Assembly (NCBI GenBank): GCA_902785645.1
Contig: CACZZG010000007.1
Span: 1-55,211 of the forward strand
Direction: 5' to 3'
Source: an uncultured Erysipelotrichaceae bacterium
Lineage (GTDB): Bacteria; Bacillota_I; Bacilli_A; RFN20; CAG-826
DNA length: 55,211 nucleotides
The position numbers and the translations under genes are program-made. Every line of letters starts with the position of its first letter. Positions within the stretch are counted from its first letter, which is position 1. The notes beneath the pieces are model-generated. The model searched no databases. It was not told where the DNA came from and worked only from the letters and a program-made list of their open reading frames with translations. Shown here in pieces: positions 8,833 through 17,354 of the stretch.

Positions 8833-11034
8833 CTACTTTTTGAATTTACGTGGACCTTTGTGAGAATTATCTGGTCTTGATAAATGTTCAGTTCTCGCTG
8901 GTCTATCTTCGTAATTTTCTGGTTTTGGTTCAAATTCTCTATGAGAAACTTTGATTTTGCCTTTGTCATCAATTTCGACAACACGAACTTTAATCTTGTC
9001 GCCTAATTTAACGACATCGCTGGCTTTATTAATGTATCCCCAACCTAAGCGGGAGACATGACATAAACCATCAACATTTCCGAATAGGTGAACGAATGCA
9101 CCATATTCTTCAATTCTGACGACTTCGCCTTCATAATCTTCGCCAACTTTTGCTTCTCTAACGATGTCTTGAATCATGTTCTTGGCTTTGTTGATGACTT
9201 CTCTATCCATATGGTAGATAGTAACTTGGCCATCGTCTTCGATATCAATCTTGACGTTATCGCATTTGGCAATAATGTCATTGATGACTTTACCACCTGT
9301 ACCGATAACTTCACGGATCTTATCAACATCGATCATGAATGTATCCATCTTTGGAGCGTATTTACCGACATCTGGTCTTGGTTCAGAAATGGCTTTGGCC
9401 ATAACTTCGCGGATTTTGGCTCTAGCATCATTGGCTTGTGCTAAAGCTTCACGTAAGACTTCTTTAGTAACACCTTTAATTTTGATATCCATTTGTAAGG
9501 CTGTGATACCTTTTGCGGTACCCGCAACCTTGAAGTCCATATCACCGAAGTGGTCTTCTAAACCTTGAATATCGGTAAGGATTGTATATGGATGTTTGCC
9601 ATCTAATGGGCCAGATGTAATTAAGCCCATAGCAATACCACTAACCATAGCTTTAATTGGGACACCAGCCGCCATTAAGGACATACAGGAAGCACAAATA
9701 GAAGCTTGTGAACTGCTACCGTTACTTTCGACAACTTCAGCAACAGTTCTAATTGTGTATGGGAACTCTTCTTCGCTTGGGATGACATAGCTTAATGCTC
9801 TTTCACCTAAAGCACCGTGACCGATTTCTCTACGGCCTGGGGAACCCATTCTACCAACTTCACCAACAGAATATGGTGGGAAGTTATAATGATGCATCCA
9901 GTGTTTTGTTTCTTCCGGAGTTAAGTTATCAATGATTTGTTCATCGCTCTTAGCACCTAAAGTTGTAATAGAAATAACTTGTGTTTGACCACGTGTGAAC
10001 ATGGCGGAACCATGGACTCTTGGCAATAAATCGACTTGTGCATCTAATGGACGAATTTCATCGACTTTACGGCCATCTGGTCTAACTTTTTCTTCAGTAA
10101 TCAATCTTCTAACTTCGTTAGCGACTAAAATTTCTAAAGTTTCATTGACCATGTGCATAACTTTTTGATGAGTCTTTTCATCAGGATAGCTACGTGAATC
10201 ATAGTCATCTAAGATTTCATCTTCGATTGCAGCGATGGCATCTTGTCTTTCGAGTTTATCAAAGATGGAAATGGCTTTCTTTAATCTTTCGTTAGCTCTA
10301 TCGGTAACATCTTTTTCAATTTCAGGATCGCACTTATAAAGTTCGATTTCTCTTTTTGGTTTACCGATTTCTTTAATGATTTCTTCTTGCCATTCACATA
10401 ATCTCTTGATGGCTTCGTGACCAAACATTAAAGCATCTAACATTACTTCTTCGCTTAATTGATCCGCACCAGCTTCAACCATGTTAATAGCTTCTTTTGT
10501 ACCAGCGACAGATAAATTTAAGTCACTCTTTTCTTTTTCTGCTACGGTTGGGTTGATGATGAATTTGCCATCGACTCTACCAACTTGAACACCGGCGATT
10601 GGGCCATCAAATGGAATATCGGAAATTCCTAATGCTAATGATGAACCTAACATGGCGGTCATTTCTGGAGTGCAGTCTTGATCAACGGACATAACTGTGT
10701 TGACGATTTGCACTTCGTTTCTAAAACCTTCAGAGAACATTGGTCTAATTGGACGGTCAATGAGTCTGGCGGTTAAAGTGGCGTGTTCACCGGCACGACC
10801 TTCTCTTCTTAAGAAGGAACCAGGAATTTTGCCAACTGCGTATTGCTTTTCTTCGTAACCAACTGTTAGTGGGAAGAAATCGCCTTCTTTAGGCTCGTCT
10901 GAGCAACACGCTGTGGAAAGAACAACTGTTTCATTTAATCTAACAAGTACAGCACCATCGGCTTGCTTAGCGATTTCGCCAGCTTCAACGACGAACTTCT
11001 TTCCTTCGAACTCTAATTCGAATACTCTTTTCAT
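8833..11034 (-). CDS. pnp: Polyribonucleotide nucleotidyltransferase
   Basis: 733 residues, usual length. The protein carries two RNase PH domains, the second containing [15 protein letters not shown], then a KH domain with [12 protein letters not shown] and an S1 domain ([19 protein letters not shown]). It degrades RNA 3' to 5' with phosphate in the cytoplasm. An AGAGGT ribosome site lies 6 nt before the ATG. It follows rpsO, the order found in most bacteria, and the two are separated by two consecutive hairpins, so pnp expression may depend on read-through or on AT-rich promoter-like boxes at 11045-11080. Confidence 0.97.
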   Translation of the reverse strand: MKRVFELEFEGKKFVVEAGEIAKQADGAVLVRLNETVVLSTACCSDEPKEGDFFPLTVGYEEKQYAVGKIPGSFLRREGRAGEHATLTARLIDRPIRPMFSEGFRNEVQIVNTVMSVDQDCTPEMTAMLGSSLALGISDIPFDGPIAGVQVGRVDGKFIINPTVAEKEKSDLNLSVAGTKEAINMVEAGADQLSEEVMLDALMFGHEAIKRLCEWQEEIIKEIGKPKREIELYKCDPEIEKDVTDRANERLKKAISIFDKLERQDAIAAIEDEILDDYDSRSYPDEKTHQKVMHMVNETLEILVANEVRRLITEEKVRPDGRKVDEIRPLDAQVDLLPRVHGSAMFTRGQTQVISITTLGAKSDEQIIDNLTPEETKHWMHHYNFPPYSVGEVGRMGSPGRREIGHGALGERALSYVIPSEEEFPYTIRTVAEVVESNGSSSQASICASCMSLMAAGVPIKAMVSGIAMGLITSGPLDGKHPYTILTDIQGLEDHFGDMDFKVAGTAKGITALQMDIKIKGVTKEVLREALAQANDARAKIREVMAKAISEPRPDVGKYAPKMDTFMIDVDKIREVIGTGGKVINDIIAKCDNVKIDIEDDGQVTIYHMDREVINKAKNMIQDIVREAKVGEDYEGEVVRIEEYGAFVHLFGNVDGLCHVSRLGWGYINKASDVVKLGDKIKVRVVEIDDKGKIKVSHREFEPKPENYEDRPARTEHLSRPDNSHKGPRKFKK

Positions 11035-11081
11035 TCTTTTACCTCTTTTTTAATTATATACGGCGATATTATAAACAAAAT

Positions 11082-11103
11082 AAAACTCAATTAAAAGAGT
11101 TTT
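11082..11103 (-). terminator. Second hairpin in the rpsO-pnp gap
   Basis: AAAACTC and GAGTTTT pair over an 8-nt loop and are followed by ATTTTG on the minus strand. Weaker than the hairpin just upstream. It may be a back-up terminator or an RNA processing site. Confidence 0.4.
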
Positions 11104-11109
11104 ATAAAT

Positions 11110-11134
11110 AAAAAAATCACCTTGCGGCGATTCT
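11110..11134 (-). terminator. Intrinsic terminator after rpsO
   Basis: AATCGCC pairs with GGTGATT (one G-T pair) over a GCAA loop and is followed by seven T on the minus strand. Confidence 0.8.
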
Positions 11135-11151
11135 TTAGTTCTCTTATCGAA

Positions 11152-11421
11152 TTATTTACGTAATCCGAGTTCGACGATGAGCCTTAAGTAAGCTTCACGA
11201 TCGGTTCTGATGAGGTAGTCTAATAAACTACGACGTTGTCCGACTAAAACACTAAGAGCACGTTTGCTAGAAGCATCATTGTGATTAGCTTTCATGTGAG
11301 CGGTTAAAGCGTTGATTTGTTCTGTGAGAAGAGCGACTTGGACTTGGACTGAACCAGTGTCTTTTTCGTTCTTACCGAACTTCTTAACAAGTTCTGCTTT
11401 TCTTTCTTTTGATAAAGCCAT
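11152..11421 (-). CDS. rpsO: Ribosomal protein S15
   Basis: 89 residues, the standard S15 length, with the conserved DTGSVQVQVALLTEQI and LLDYL segments. It binds 16S rRNA early in 30S assembly. A strong ribosome site (AAGGAGG) precedes the ATG. The gene has its own promoter inside the 3' end of ribF and a leader of about 80 nt that could carry an S15 autoregulatory structure. Confidence 0.98.
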   Translation of the reverse strand: MALSKERKAELVKKFGKNEKDTGSVQVQVALLTEQINALTAHMKANHNDASSKRALSVLVGQRRSLLDYLIRTDREAYLRLIVELGLRK

Positions 11422-11500
11422 AACTGTTTCCTCCTTCTTTTATTCTTAACTAACTCCCGGGTAAACGTTGAGGAATCGATTGCCTGAGGGAAAGTCGCAA
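11422..11500 (-). promoter_or_regulatory. Candidate S15 autoregulatory leader
   Basis: The stretch between the promoter and rpsO is richer in G and C than the surrounding spacers and contains a hairpin (AGGCAA and TTCCT arms around TCGA, minus strand, near 11470-11485). Many bacteria regulate rpsO by S15 binding to its own leader. No match to a known leader class was verified. Confidence 0.4.
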
Positions 11501-11505
11501 GAAAT

Positions 11506-11534
11506 ATAATACCGATAATGCAATATTATTGCAA
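11506..11534 (-). promoter_or_regulatory. Promoter of rpsO
   Basis: Minus-strand -35 TTGCAA (11534-11529), exactly 17 nt, then -10 TATTAT (11511-11506). The -35 overlaps the ribF stop codon. The same -35 word and spacing occur upstream of rimP. Confidence 0.7.
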
Positions 11535-12431
11535 AGTCTTTTTTGCTTTTTGTTTATCTCGATTGAGTTGAGCCTTTAATTCTTCAAGGGAATCAAACTT
11601 CTTTTCATCTCTTATGAATTTTATAAATTCAACGAAAATATTTTTACCATACAAATTGCCTTCAAAATCAATTAAGTGCACTTCCACTTGAGGCTTCGCT
11701 AAAGGATTAATTGTGGGATGCAAACCAACATTGATAATGGCTTTATATTTTTGTCCGTAGACATACCCATAACCAATATAAACACCATTTTTTGGATAAA
11801 CATATTCATATTCAAGTTTAAGATTTGCGGTTGGAAATTCGATCTTCGTGCCGTTTTTAAATCCCACCATGACCGTGCCATTAATTCGATATGGTCTTCC
11901 AAGCATTTCTTCAACAGCTTCCATTTCGCCTTCTTTAATAAGTGCAATAATATTTCTAGAAGAAATCTTATTATCTTTGATATTTTCAAAGTTTGTGATC
12001 TTTACATTAAAGAAACGCTTGAGATAATTAACATCACCTTCAGCGCGGACACCAAAATGATAATCTGGACCGCAGCAGATTTGATATGGATTGATGGCGA
12101 GAAGAACTTTATTAATAAATTCATCTTTAGTGGCCGACGCAACTGTGTGATCAAAATCCATTAAGAAAAAATAATCCACTCCAATCTCTTCAAAGATATC
12201 AGCTTTATCGGAAATTGATGTGATGCAGTTATCAACAAGCTTATTTCCTAATACATATGCGGGTGATTGATTAAATGAAAGGACACCGAGTTTATAACCT
12301 TCTTTTCGCGCTTTTTTGATTAAGCTTTGATGACCTAAATGGACACCATCAAAGAACCCTAAACATAGAATTAGATTAGGGACAGGAGTTAATTTATCAC
12401 CGAAATTAAATTGAATTATTTCCATAATCAT
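11526..12431 (-). CDS. ribF: Bifunctional riboflavin kinase/FAD synthetase
   Basis: 301 residues, family-typical. The N-terminal FAD synthetase domain has LGFFDGVHLGHQSLI (residues ~24-38) and the C-terminal riboflavin kinase domain has RPYRINGTVMVGFKNG and FPTANL. It makes FMN and FAD from riboflavin. The start overlaps truB by about 26 nt. Two ATGs six nt apart share one GAGGG ribosome site, so the start may be 12431 or 12425. The position directly downstream of truB is conserved in Bacillota. Confidence 0.95.
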   Translation of the reverse strand: MIMEIIQFNFGDKLTPVPNLILCLGFFDGVHLGHQSLIKKARKEGYKLGVLSFNQSPAYVLGNKLVDNCITSISDKADIFEEIGVDYFFLMDFDHTVASATKDEFINKVLLAINPYQICCGPDYHFGVRAEGDVNYLKRFFNVKITNFENIKDNKISSRNIIALIKEGEMEAVEEMLGRPYRINGTVMVGFKNGTKIEFPTANLKLEYEYVYPKNGVYIGYGYVYGQKYKAIINVGLHPTINPLAKPQVEVHLIDFEGNLYGKNIFVEFIKFIRDEKKFDSLEELKAQLNRDKQKAKKTLQ

Positions 12432-13284
12432 TAATCCCTCTTAAGCATTTAAATTGTCCATTTTCATATTTATATATGGCGATGACCATATGATTTTTAT
12501 CAACCGCAAGTATTATATCACGAGAATCTGACATATTTGAAGGAAGGGCCACACCGTGACTGGCTTTAATCGCCCACTCATCATCCAATTCAACTTTGTC
12601 CATAAAGGATAAAGCATCGTAATTATTTATTAACTTATCTTCTGAAACTTCTAAAACGTCAATCGCATCCTCAACAGAAAAGTTTCCAACCTTTGTTCTT
12701 CTTAAAGAAGTTAAATATCCGATGTTATCTAATTTTTCTGCGATTGTTTCTCCTAAGACACGGATATATGTACCTTTAGATACATGCGTTTTGAAGGTAA
12801 TAGAGTCTTTTGTGAAATCTAATAATTTCAAAGAATGAATCACTATATCTCTTGCTGGTCTATCCACCTCAATTCCTTGAAGCGCCAAATGAAACAGTTT
12901 TTGCCCTTTATATCTCACCGCAGAAACCATTGGAGGAACTTGTTTTTGCGGGCCAATTAAACTATCAAAAACCTTCAAAATATCCTCTTTAGTGGGACTT
13001 TTAACAGGTTTTTCTTCAATTATTTCGTTGGTTTTATCTCCGGATATAGTCCTTCCGCCCAATTTCAAAGTGGCGATATATTCTTTATCTAAACCATCTA
13101 AACAAATGTTAGCTTTTGTGGCCCTACCGATTGAGACAACGAGCAAACCAGTCGCAAAAGGATCAAGCGTTCCACTATGACCGACTTTTCGCTCATGAAA
13201 AATATGAGATATCTTTGTGACGACATCTCTTGAGGTCCAATCTTCTTTTTTATCGATGAGAAAAAATCCGTTCACGCTTTTCAT
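12406..13284 (-). CDS. truB: tRNA pseudouridine-55 synthase
   Basis: 292 residues. The motif KVGHSGTLDPFATGLL (residues ~33-48) contains the catalytic Asp; the N-terminus NGFFLIDKKEDWTSRDVV is also typical. It makes the T-loop pseudouridine in tRNA. The protein ends with a short domain after the catalytic core. No clear ribosome site precedes the ATG. An AT-rich 32-bp gap separates it from the divergent ttcA-like gene and must hold both promoters. Confidence 0.95.
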   Translation of the reverse strand: MKSVNGFFLIDKKEDWTSRDVVTKISHIFHERKVGHSGTLDPFATGLLVVSIGRATKANICLDGLDKEYIATLKLGGRTISGDKTNEIIEEKPVKSPTKEDILKVFDSLIGPQKQVPPMVSAVRYKGQKLFHLALQGIEVDRPARDIVIHSLKLLDFTKDSITFKTHVSKGTYIRVLGETIAEKLDNIGYLTSLRRTKVGNFSVEDAIDVLEVSEDKLINNYDALSFMDKVELDDEWAIKASHGVALPSNMSDSRDIILAVDKNHMVIAIYKYENGQFKCLRGINDYGNNSI

Positions 13285-13298
13285 TTATCTTATTAGAT

Positions 13299-13316
13299 AA
13301 TATAATACTTTTCATA
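13299..13316 (+). promoter_or_regulatory. -10 box of the TtcA-like gene, near-leaderless
   Basis: TATAAT at 13301-13306 with TTTTCA 17 nt upstream as a weak -35 (13278-13283). The ATG starts 10 nt after the box and no Shine-Dalgarno is present, so the leader would be about 0-4 nt. Confidence 0.5.
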
Positions 13317-14513
13317 ATGAAAGCAATTCGCACATTACTAGCTTGCATCCGTAAAGCGGATCAAACTTATAATCTAATAAATCACGGTGACAAAATCATC
13401 ATCGGTCTTTCAGGCGGTAAAGATTCGCTTGCTCTTTGTTACGCATTGAATCTTTATCAAAAGTTTTCTCACACCGATTTTGTTATTCAGCCAGTCACTC
13501 TTGATTTAGGTTTCCCTGGTTTTAATAGAAAACCATTAGATGAATTTTGTGAATCAATAGGACTAAAACTCATCGTTCATGACTCTAAAGAAGTCTATGA
13601 GATTTTATCCATTCAACAAGAAAAACAAAAACTCAATCATTTGCCATGCTCAATTTGTTCCAGAATGAAAAAAGCGGCGATTAATAAAGTAGCTAATGAA
13701 TTAGGTTTTAATAAAGTGGCTTTTGCTCATCACTCTGATGATGCTATTGAAACTTTATTAATGAACGAAATATATGGTTCAAGAATTGCCACTTTTTCAC
13801 CAAAAATGCATCTTGAAAACGCCAATATTGATTTCATCAGACCCTTCTTATTAGTTAAAGAAAAAGATATCAAAAGATTTGTTAAAGAAGAGAATATCAA
13901 TGTCATGGGTTCATCTTGTCCAGCGGATAAAAAAACAACAAGAGAAGATATCAAAATATTATTAAATAATATTTATAATCAATTCCCCAAAGCAAAAGAA
14001 AGCTTTTTAACAATGCTTTCCAACTATCAACAATTTGATTTATGGGGAGAAGAAATATATTTGCAAATCAATCAAGAAGGCTTGTGCTTAAAACCGGTAA
14101 CCACTCCATTAGATGAATGGCATGTCGTGAATATTCGTCAAAAGGTTTTTGGTGATGGGCAAAATATCGCTTTTTCCGATAATGAAGTGTTTGAAGAAGA
14201 AAAAGAAAGCACCACTTATTTAATTACATTGAAGAAAGATATTATCGGAACCATCAGATATCGCTTTGTTAATGGAGAATATAAAATCGAAAGATTTGCT
14301 ATTCTTAAAGAATATCAAAACAAGGGATATGGCAAGCTCGTCTTTAATTTCCTTGTGGAATTAATAGGACGTCAATTCAATCCCTGCACTATCACATTAA
14401 ATTCTCAAGAATACATCATTGATTTTTATAAAAAATGTGGCTTTGAACCTGTTGGAGACATTTTCCAAGAAGCAGGTATAAACCACATTAAAATGATTAA
14501 GATAATTAAATAA
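13317..14513 (+). CDS. TtcA-like tRNA thiolase fused to a GNAT acetyltransferase domain
   Basis: 398 residues. Residues 1-230 match the TtcA/TilS ATP-pyrophosphatase family: PP-loop SGGKDS at 32-37, a CSIC pair at C111/C114 and a third Cys at C201, the set that holds the [4Fe-4S] cluster in TtcA. TtcA thiolates cytidine 32 of some tRNAs. From about residue 250 the protein has a GNAT fold with FAILKEYQNKGYGKL as the acetyl-CoA loop and a C-terminal FYKKCGF segment. The two domains are in one uninterrupted frame. The gene lies on the opposite strand to the translation cluster that surrounds it. The acetyl acceptor is unknown. Confidence 0.85.
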   Translation: MKAIRTLLACIRKADQTYNLINHGDKIIIGLSGGKDSLALCYALNLYQKFSHTDFVIQPVTLDLGFPGFNRKPLDEFCESIGLKLIVHDSKEVYEILSIQQEKQKLNHLPCSICSRMKKAAINKVANELGFNKVAFAHHSDDAIETLLMNEIYGSRIATFSPKMHLENANIDFIRPFLLVKEKDIKRFVKEENINVMGSSCPADKKTTREDIKILLNNIYNQFPKAKESFLTMLSNYQQFDLWGEEIYLQINQEGLCLKPVTTPLDEWHVVNIRQKVFGDGQNIAFSDNEVFEEEKESTTYLITLKKDIIGTIRYRFVNGEYKIERFAILKEYQNKGYGKLVFNFLVELIGRQFNPCTITLNSQEYIIDFYKKCGFEPVGDIFQEAGINHIKMIKIIK

Positions 14514-15077
14514 TTATTTTAAAGATAAACCGACCTTAAAGGCATCGGCGATTTCTTCACCAATCACATTATATTTGTTATTTGCTGGATCAAAAGCAAT
14601 TGGTTCGAATTTTTTCATATCAATTTTGCCATTAGTCAAAACTGATTCATCCACTGAAACGTTGACGATTTCACCGATTAAAGTTCCACCTTCACCCATA
14701 TTCCCTTCTAAAGAAATTAGTTTACATTCTAAAGCGACTGGTAATTCTTCAAATAATGGAGCGTTAACATGTTTACTTTTCACAGGATGGAGTCCAGATT
14801 TTTCGATTTTCTTTGCCTCTTTAGCTTTGCTAACTAAGCCAACATAGTCACAAGCTTTAACAGTTTTTCTAGTTCCAAAAGAAATGGTAAAAGCTTTATT
14901 CTTACGGATGTTGTCTGTGGTAACGTGTGAAGCAAGTGAAACAGTTACTTGATTATAATCGTAGATAGAACCCCATGCAGCGTTCATCGCATCTGGTTCG
15001 CCTTTTTCATCATATGTTCCAAGAATTAACACCATCATTGGAAACATCAAAGTTTTTGCACCCAAATCTTTTCTCAT
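14514..15077 (-). CDS. Flavin reductase-family protein
   Basis: 187 residues with the split-barrel flavin-binding fold: MVLILGTYDEKGEPDAMNAAW near the N-terminus and NKAFTISF in the middle. Members bind FMN and either reduce free flavin or act as small flavoproteins; the partner is unknown. A GAGGT ribosome site lies 8 nt before the ATG. It ends immediately at the stop of the convergent TtcA-like gene. Its position between rbfA and truB is not part of the usual cluster. Confidence 0.85.
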   Translation of the reverse strand: MRKDLGAKTLMFPMMVLILGTYDEKGEPDAMNAAWGSIYDYNQVTVSLASHVTTDNIRKNKAFTISFGTRKTVKACDYVGLVSKAKEAKKIEKSGLHPVKSKHVNAPLFEELPVALECKLISLEGNMGEGGTLIGEIVNVSVDESVLTNGKIDMKKFEPIAFDPANNKYNVIGEEIADAFKVGLSLK

Positions 15078-15102
15078 GTTATTGACCTCGTTTTTATTTT
15101 AA

Positions 15103-15133
15103 CAAAAAAGAGAACTTAAAATAAGCTCTCTTA
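15103..15133 (-). terminator. Intrinsic terminator after rbfA
   Basis: An 11-bp stem (15108-15118 with 15122-15132, one G-T pair) and a 3-nt loop, followed by six T on the minus strand. It overlaps the rbfA stop codon and separates the nusA operon from the flavin reductase gene. Confidence 0.88.
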
Positions 15134-15457
15134 TTTTTTTAGTAATTCTTCAATTCGACTTTCTCTTTTATATCCTTCGTCAAGAACGAAACTAATTTCC
15201 GGAACACGTCTTGTATCCATTCTGCTGGCAAGTTCACTACGAATAAAACCTTTGGAATGTTCTAAGACTTCTAAGCCTTCTTTTATTTGTTCTTCTTTAA
15301 TAAAAGATACGTACACCTTCGCGTAAGAGAAATCGCTACTGACTTTCACTTCGGGAATGGTGACAAAACCGAGATGTGGATTCTTTAAATCAAATTGAAT
15401 GATTTCAGCGATGTTTTTGCGGATTAATGATGCAATTCTTTCTTGTTTATTTGCCAT
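15131..15457 (-). CDS. rbfA: Ribosome-binding factor A
   Basis: 108 residues, KH-like fold. The N-terminal RIASLIRKNIAEIIQ and the segment LGFVTIPEVKVSSDFSYAKVYVS are diagnostic. It binds immature 30S subunits and helps 16S rRNA 5'-end maturation. It follows infB by 2 nt with only a weak AAGGCG ribosome site, so it is probably translated by coupling. It is the last gene of the rimP-nusA-infB operon, as a strong terminator covers its stop. Confidence 0.94.
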   Translation of the reverse strand: MANKQERIASLIRKNIAEIIQFDLKNPHLGFVTIPEVKVSSDFSYAKVYVSFIKEEQIKEGLEVLEHSKGFIRSELASRMDTRRVPEISFVLDEGYKRESRIEELLKK

Positions 15458-15459
15458 AG

Positions 15460-17301
15460 TTAATTCGCCTTATCTTCCACCATTTCGTAGCCTTCAATGA
15501 TGTCGAATTCTTTTAAATCGTTGTAATTCTCGAGTAAAATACCGCATTCAAAGCCTTTTTTGACTTCTTTAACAGAATCTTTTTCTCTTTGTAAGGAGGC
15601 GATTTTACCTTCAAAGACAACAACACCATTTCTTAAGACACGAATTAATGATGCGTTCTTAATTGAACCATCAACGATCATACATCCAGCGATTGTGCCT
15701 AATTTAGAGACTTTAAAAAGTCTTCTAACTTCAGCCTGGCCAGTCACTCTTTCCACCATTGTTGGAGCGAGCATGCCTTTCATCGCTGCTTGAATTTCTT
15801 CAATTAAAGCATAGATAATACGGTGCAATCTGATCTCAACTTTTTCTTCTTCCGCTTTAGCTCTAGTTTTACTATCTGGACGGACATTAAATCCGTAGAT
15901 GATAGCTTTAGAAGCACTTGCTAATAAGACATCGCTCTCCGTAATTGCACCAGAAGTTGAACGAACAATATTAATTTTAATATTGTCTGTAGATAATTTT
16001 TCTAAAGAACTCTTCACGGCTTCAGCACTACCTGTGCTATCCGCTTTAATGATGATATTAATGGTTTGGGTTTCGCCTTCTTTAGCTTTAGCGAATAAAT
16101 CATCTAAGCTAGCCGCACTGCTCTTATTCATTTCTTTGGATTCTTTAACAAGCTTTCTCTTTAAGGCAATTTCTCTAGCTTCTTGTTCGCTTGGGAAGGC
16201 CATAAATCTATCACCCGCTAAAGGAACTTCTGCTAAACCGATAACAGAAACTGGAGTACTAGGAGTGGCAACATTAAGAACTTTCTTAAATTCATTTGTC
16301 ATTCTTCTAACTTTTCCATAACCTGTACCAACAACTAAATAGTCACCATCACGTAAGGAGCCGTTTTGGACTAATAATGTGGCTTTAGGTCCTTCATTTT
16401 TATCGAGTTTAGCCTCTAAAACTGTACCCATCGCATAACGATCTGGGTTAGCTTTAAGTTCAGCCATTTCCGCAACTGTTAAGATTGCTTCTAATAGGCC
16501 ATCAATATTGATTTTCTGCTTTGCAGAAATTTCAACAGCAATTACATCTCCACCATAATCTTCCACAACGATTTCGTGGGCCATTAATTCGCTCTTAACA
16601 CGGGAAGGATCGCTTCCTGGTTTATCAATTTTATTAATAGCAACGATAATTGGAACACCAGCTGCTTTAGCGTGGTCAATCGCTTCAATTGTTTGAGGCA
16701 TAACACCATCGTCTGCAGCAACAACAAGAACAACGATATCAGTAACACTAGCACCTCTAGAACGCATTGCGGTAAACGCTTCGTGGCCAGGAGTGTCGAT
16801 AAATGTAATCTTTTGACCGTTAATTTCTTTTTGATAAGCACCAATTTCTTGGGAGATACCACCAACTTCCCCAGCAACTAGGTTGGAGTTTCTGATGGCG
16901 TCGATTAATGTGGTTTTACCATGGTCGACGTGACCCATGATAGTAACAACTGCAGGACGTGGTTTTAATTTACTTGGATCATCTTTGATTTCAACTTCTT
17001 CGAAGTTTTCTGCAGCAACAATCTTTTTCTTTTCGAAATCGTAACCAAATTCTAAACAGACTGTACCGATGAGTTCATCATCTAAAATGGTATTGATAGT
17101 AATCATTTTTCCTTGTAAGAAAAGGAATTTAATAATATCCCCAACAGGAATATTTAAAGATTTAGATAATTCGCCAACACTAATGGCACCAGTATATGTG
17201 AATACTCCACCATTAACTTTGGTTCTGACTTTATCCGCACTTACTTTTGTGGAAACATTCGCTTCACGATTGTAAGCGGGTTTATTATTCTTTTTACCCA
17301 T
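15460..17301 (-). CDS. infB: Translation initiation factor IF-2 (short form)
   Basis: 613 residues from the ATG at 17301, which has AGAAGGTG upstream; an upstream TTG at 17340 lacks one. A short basic N-terminal part precedes the G domain: [18 protein letters not shown] and NKID. The C-terminal domains bind fMet-tRNA. The long N-terminal region of many IF-2 proteins is missing, as is common in Mollicutes and in compact Bacillota. The RNA between nusA and infB contains a 6-bp hairpin (17326-17340). Confidence 0.96.
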   Translation of the reverse strand: MGKKNNKPAYNREANVSTKVSADKVRTKVNGGVFTYTGAISVGELSKSLNIPVGDIIKFLFLQGKMITINTILDDELIGTVCLEFGYDFEKKKIVAAENFEEVEIKDDPSKLKPRPAVVTIMGHVDHGKTTLIDAIRNSNLVAGEVGGISQEIGAYQKEINGQKITFIDTPGHEAFTAMRSRGASVTDIVVLVVAADDGVMPQTIEAIDHAKAAGVPIIVAINKIDKPGSDPSRVKSELMAHEIVVEDYGGDVIAVEISAKQKINIDGLLEAILTVAEMAELKANPDRYAMGTVLEAKLDKNEGPKATLLVQNGSLRDGDYLVVGTGYGKVRRMTNEFKKVLNVATPSTPVSVIGLAEVPLAGDRFMAFPSEQEAREIALKRKLVKESKEMNKSSAASLDDLFAKAKEGETQTINIIIKADSTGSAEAVKSSLEKLSTDNIKINIVRSTSGAITESDVLLASASKAIIYGFNVRPDSKTRAKAEEEKVEIRLHRIIYALIEEIQAAMKGMLAPTMVERVTGQAEVRRLFKVSKLGTIAGCMIVDGSIKNASLIRVLRNGVVVFEGKIASLQREKDSVKEVKKGFECGILLENYNDLKEFDIIEGYEMVEDKAN

Positions 17302-17325
17302 ATAAACACCTTCTTTCTTACCATT

Positions 17326-17340
17326 TTGCTCAAAGAGCAA
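17326..17340 (-). other. Small hairpin between nusA and infB
   Basis: TTGCTC and GAGCAA pair around a 3-nt loop. No T run follows, so it is not a terminator. It lies about 25 nt upstream of the chosen infB start and may serve as a processing or translation-control element. Confidence 0.35.
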
Positions 17341-17354
17341 TTACTTAACGAATA

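Noticed and set aside
9088-9790. Several plus-strand frames over 60 codons inside pnp
   Set aside because: They are shadows of a highly conserved gene on the other strand and have no upstream signals.
17301-17340. TTG at 17340 as the infB start
   Set aside because: It lies in a hairpin and lacks a ribosome site, whereas the ATG at 17301 has AGAAGGTG.
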